A stretch of DNA of 7,962 bases from Kiritimatiellota bacterium (lineage in GTDB: Bacteria; Verrucomicrobiota; Kiritimatiellia; RFP12; UBA1067): assembly GCA_009777165.1 (NCBI GenBank), contig WRML01000081.1, positions 1 through 7,962 of the forward strand, given 5' to 3'. This document shows, one piece after another, positions 5,707-7,962 of this stretch. Made by a program: the position numbers and the translations under genes. Positions within the stretch are counted from its first letter, which is position 1, and each line of letters starts with the position of its first letter. Below the pieces are notes generated by a model. That model did no database searches. It was not told where the DNA came from and saw only the letters and a list, made by a program, of their open reading frames with translations.

Positions 5707-7710
5707 ATGATTGAGTTCCGCAACATCAGCGTCCGCTACGGCACGCAGGTTGTTCTGCAGGATGTCAGTTTCCGCGTCAACAAAGGCGAGCGGGTCGGCA
5801 TCACCGGCCCCAACGGCTCCGGCAAGTCCACCCTCTTCCGCCTCATCCTCAACGAGGCGTATGCCGACGGCGGCGACGTCAACATCGAGGAGGCCCCCCG
5901 CATCGGCCACATCCGCCAGCACCTGCAGGCCAGCTCCCCGGACGAGACCCTGCTCGAATACGCCCTGCGCGGCATCCCCGGCCTCGCCGAGATGGAGCAC
6001 GAGATCCACGTGATCGAGCACGCCCTCCCCGACACGCAGGACGGTCCCGAACGCGCCCGCCTCCTCAAACGCCTCGGCGACGTGCAGACCGAGTTCGAGC
6101 ATGCGGGGGGGTACGAGATCGAGTCCCGCGTCAAGGCCTCCCTGGGGGGCCTCGGCTTTTCCGCCGAGGCGTTCGGCAAGCCCTTCGCGAGCTTCAGCGG
6201 GGGGTGGCAGATGCGCGCGGAGCTTTCCCGCGTGCTTGCCTCCCACCCCGACCTTCTCTTGCTCGACGAGCCATCCAACTACCTCGACCTCCCCGCCGTC
6301 GAATGGCTCCAGCGCTTCCTCAAAGGCTACGACGGCACCCTCATGCTCATCTCCCACGACCGCTACCTCCTCCGCACCCTCACCGACATCACCGTCGAGG
6401 TGGACGCCAACACCGCCACGCGCTACAACGGCAACCTCGACTTCTACCTCCGCGAGCGCGACATCCGCTACGCCAACCTCCTCGCCGCCAAAGAGAACCA
6501 GGACCGCCGCCGCGACCAGCTCGAACGCTTCGTCGAACGCTTCAAGGCCCAGGCCACGAAAGCCTCACAGGCGCAGAGCCGCATGAAGATGATCGAGAAA
6601 ATCGACGAGGCCGCCATCGTCCTGCCCAAGCGCAGCCGCGCCGCCGCGTACCTGCGCCTCGCCCCGGCCCCCCACGCGGGCGCCGAGACCGTGCGGCTCA
6701 CCGACGTGAGCTTCTCCTACGACGGCACCCGAAACGTCCTCAGCAACGTCAGCCTCGCCATCGCGCGCGGCGAGAAGGTCGCCATCGTCGGCTTCAACGG
6801 CATGGGCAAGACCACCCTCCTGCGCATCATGGCCGGCGCCCGCCCCCCCACCTCCGGCACCTGCACCCTCGGGCACAAGGTCATCCCCGGGTACCTCTCC
6901 CAAGAATTCTCCGAGACCATCCCCCCCGACGTCTCCGTCTTCGAGTGCGCCAAGCGCGCCCGGCCCGGCGCCACCGAGAAAGACCTCCGCACCCAGCTGG
7001 GGGCCTTCGGATTCTCCGCCGACGACATCACCAAGCCAGCCGGGGGCCTGAGCGGCGGCGCGAAAATCCGTCTCGCCTTCCTGCGCCTCTTCCTCGCCCC
7101 CCCCAGCCTCATGCTCCTCGACGAGCCAACCACCCACCTCGACCTCGAAGGACGCACCGCCCTCGAATCCGCCATCCGCACCTACGACGGAACCGTCTGC
7201 CTTGTCAGCCACGACATCGAGTTTGTGCGCAATACCGTCACCTCCATCATCGAGATCACCCCCTCCGGTGTCCGCACCTTCCCCGGGGGATACGACTACT
7301 ACCTGGAGAAAAGTTCTAAAGACAGTTCTAAAGTTCTAAAGTTCGAGAGTTCTAAAGTTTCTTCGGGAACCGCCGCGCAAAGCGCGGCAAAAGAACAGGG
7401 TAACTTTAGAACTTCAGAACTTCAGAACGTTAGAACTTCCCCAAAGGATTTGCGCCGTGCCCGTGCGCAGGAGCGCGACAAACGCCAACCCAAGGTCAAG
7501 GCCCTGCGCGACCGCATCGCCAAGGCCGAGAACCGCATCACCGAGCTGGAGGCCGAGCTGGAGACGTTATCCGCCGTGCTGTTCAATCCCCCCCCCGACA
7601 CGAATTTTGCCGACACCAACCGCCGCCTCAAATATGTTCAGGACCAGATCAGCGTCCACACCGAGGAATGGGAGCGCGATTCCCTCGCACTCGAAGAGGC
7701 CCTGTCCTAA
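5707..7710 (+). CDS. ABC-F family ATPase (ribosome-associated), 667 aa
   Basis: This protein has two ABC domains and no membrane segments, the hallmark of ABC-F proteins, which bind the ribosomal E site and act on translation rather than transport. Domain 1: Walker A GPNGSGKST (34-42), signature FSGGWQ (163-168), Walker B/glutamate DEPSNYLD (187-194, catalytic E188) and H-loop His217. The inter-domain linker (about 238-315) contains the typical basic helical segment FVERFKAQATKASQAQSRMKM. Domain 2: Walker A GFNGMGKTT (362-370), signature LSGGAK (448-453), DEPTTHLD (472-479, E473) and His502. A C-terminal coiled coil follows (about 580-667), as in Uup/YdiF-like members. I chose ATG 5707 because MIEFRNISVRYG is the normal family N-terminus; a TTG at 5635 would start inside the hairpin. 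Residues 536-578 come from a repeat insertion. Which subfamily it belongs to, and whether it gives drug resistance, cannot be told. Confidence 0.95.
   Translation: MIEFRNISVRYGTQVVLQDVSFRVNKGERVGITGPNGSGKSTLFRLILNEAYADGGDVNIEEAPRIGHIRQHLQASSPDETLLEYALRGIPGLAEMEHEIHVIEHALPDTQDGPERARLLKRLGDVQTEFEHAGGYEIESRVKASLGGLGFSAEAFGKPFASFSGGWQMRAELSRVLASHPDLLLLDEPSNYLDLPAVEWLQRFLKGYDGTLMLISHDRYLLRTLTDITVEVDANTATRYNGNLDFYLRERDIRYANLLAAKENQDRRRDQLERFVERFKAQATKASQAQSRMKMIEKIDEAAIVLPKRSRAAAYLRLAPAPHAGAETVRLTDVSFSYDGTRNVLSNVSLAIARGEKVAIVGFNGMGKTTLLRIMAGARPPTSGTCTLGHKVIPGYLSQEFSETIPPDVSVFECAKRARPGATEKDLRTQLGAFGFSADDITKPAGGLSGGAKIRLAFLRLFLAPPSLMLLDEPTTHLDLEGRTALESAIRTYDGTVCLVSHDIEFVRNTVTSIIEITPSGVRTFPGGYDYYLEKSSKDSSKVLKFESSKVSSGTAAQSAAKEQGNFRTSELQNVRTSPKDLRRARAQERDKRQPKVKALRDRIAKAENRITELEAELETLSAVLFNPPPDTNFADTNRRLKYVQDQISVHTEEWERDSLALEEALS
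7312..7438 (+). repeat. Inverted short-unit array embedded in frame in the ABC-F gene
   Basis: The left arm has four copies of AGTTCTAAAG (7312-7321, 7324-7333, 7332-7341, 7348-7357). The right arm has CTTTAGAACT (7404-7413), CTTCAGAACT (7412-7421), a near copy at 7420-7429 and a diverged one ending at 7438. AGTTCTAAAGTT (7348-7359) and AACTTTAGAACT (7402-7413) are perfect reverse complements. Between them lies a second perfect hairpin, GCCGCGC/GCGCGGC (7372-7378 and 7382-7388). The array is translated as residues 536-578 (repeated SSK and RTS motifs) in the flexible linker before the coiled coil. AGT, TCT, AAA, GTT and CTA codons cluster here, while the surrounding gene strongly prefers C or G at third positions. 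This indicates inserted rather than ancestral coding sequence. Confidence 0.85.
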
Positions 7711-7736
7711 TGTAGCCTCTATGTGACGACAGGGTG

Positions 7737-7764
7737 TCAGAGGTCAGAGATCAGATGTCAGAAG
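7737..7764. repeat. Four tandem copies of a 7-bp unit (TCAGANG)
   Basis: Exact 7-bp periodicity: units start at 7737, 7744, 7751 and 7758 and share TCAGA, varying only in the last two bases (GG, GA, TG, AG). It starts 26 bp after the ABC-F stop. Unlike the other arrays in the window, it has no facing inverted copy. Confidence 0.8.
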
Positions 7765-7799
7765 TATAGCTAAATCACTTTTAATGTGATTTGACTATA
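7765..7799. repeat. AT-rich hairpin downstream of ABC-F gene
   Basis: TATAG (7765-7769) pairs with CTATA (7795-7799), and AAATCAC (7772-7778) pairs with GTGATTT (7786-7792), around a 7-nt loop with a 2x2 internal mismatch. It begins right after the heptamer array and abuts the next palindrome. It could help stop ABC-F transcription, but there is no T-tract after the stem. Confidence 0.55.
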
Positions 7800-7890
7800 A
7801 CCACAATGGACACAATGGTTTTCACAATAGACACAAAGGATACAAGAGGCAATCGTGTCCATTGTGCATTCCATTGTGTCTATTGTGGTT
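7799..7890. repeat. Nested 92-bp palindrome made of CACAATGG units
   Basis: The outer arms are AACCACAATGGACACAATGG (7799-7818) and its reverse complement at 7871-7890, matching at 19 of 20 positions; the exception can form G-U. Inner arms CACAATAGACAC (7823-7834) and GTGTCCATTGTG (7855-7866) match at 11 of 12. Each half thus carries two copies of a roughly 17-bp phrase, itself built from an 8-9 bp unit close to the CACAAAGG unit of the repeat at 5589-5660. It is followed by AAAAAGCG, so there is no typical terminator T-run on the plus strand. Confidence 0.8.
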
Positions 7891-7908
7891 AAAAAGCGTA
7901 CCGCAACA

Positions 7909-7926
7909 ACATCCCGTTAGGGATGT
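7909..7926. repeat. Perfect palindrome ACATCCC-GTTA-GGGATGT
   Basis: Perfect 7-bp stems (7909-7915 and 7920-7926) with loop GTTA. Short CCG (7901-7903) and CGG (7933-7935) may extend the pairing across mismatches. Similar CATCCC...GGGATG palindromes are, from memory, frequent between genes in Bacteroidota and PVC genomes; this was not checked. Confidence 0.6.
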
Positions 7927-7945
7927 GTCTCTCGGCAGAAAAACG

Positions 7946-7956
7946 CCCCCCCCCCC
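7946..7956. other. C11 homopolymer next to an ATG at the window edge
   Basis: Eleven consecutive C residues are followed at once by ATGTCC and the end of the window. No ribosome binding site is visible, so I cannot say whether the ATG at 7957 begins a gene. The tract is as long as the C11 tract (G11 in sense) at 1702-1712 within the secreted protein gene. It could be unstable in replication or an assembly-sensitive site. Confidence 0.5.
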
Positions 7957-7962
7957 ATGTCC

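Noticed and set aside
7737..7890. CRISPR-like array
   Set aside because: The units are only 7-20 bp, are contiguous or inverted, and have no regular unique spacers; no cas gene is present.

Overview
This 8 kb window is GC-rich bacterial DNA. It holds four protein genes and an unusually dense set of short palindromic and tandem repeats. The best guess at the organism is a member of the PVC superphylum, possibly Kiritimatiellota, Lentisphaerota or a relative. That is an inference from the style of the large secreted protein (DxDxDG calcium-type repeats, a beta-helix-like region, an anchor-type PDIGADEF segment), the small lipoproteins, the strong C/G bias at third codon positions and the frequent poly-C/G tracts. 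No marker gene here fixes the taxonomy.

Layout. Positions 1-2643, minus strand: the first 881 codons of a large secreted or surface protein that runs off the left edge. Positions 2644-3288: a divergent intergenic region with a possible promoter for the minus-strand gene, two GC-rich hairpins and a lower-GC stretch with no convincing gene. Positions 3289-5573, plus strand: a probable two-gene operon of a small lipoprotein and a 570-residue exported protein, neither of known function. Positions 5574-5706: a 29-bp inverted repeat built from CACAAAGG units. Positions 5707-7710, plus strand: a complete ABC-F type ATPase (ribosome-associated, not a transporter). Positions 7711-7962: non-coding DNA packed with a 7-bp tandem repeat, three palindromes and a C11 tract.

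The most interesting signal is inside the ABC-F gene. About 127 bp (7312-7438) is an array of 10-bp units (AGTTCTAAAG) facing a reverse-complement array (CTTTAGAACT-like) around a GC-rich hairpin. It is read in frame as roughly 43 residues in the linker between the second ATPase domain and the C-terminal coiled coil, with AT-rich codons unlike the rest of the gene. The two flanking intergenic palindromes share this head-to-head short-unit plan but use different units. This suggests a class of small palindromic elements that has entered a coding sequence at a tolerant site.

No pathway links all four genes. The lipoprotein and the 570-residue protein probably act together in the envelope, the large minus-strand protein is exported separately, and the ABC-F protein is cytoplasmic.
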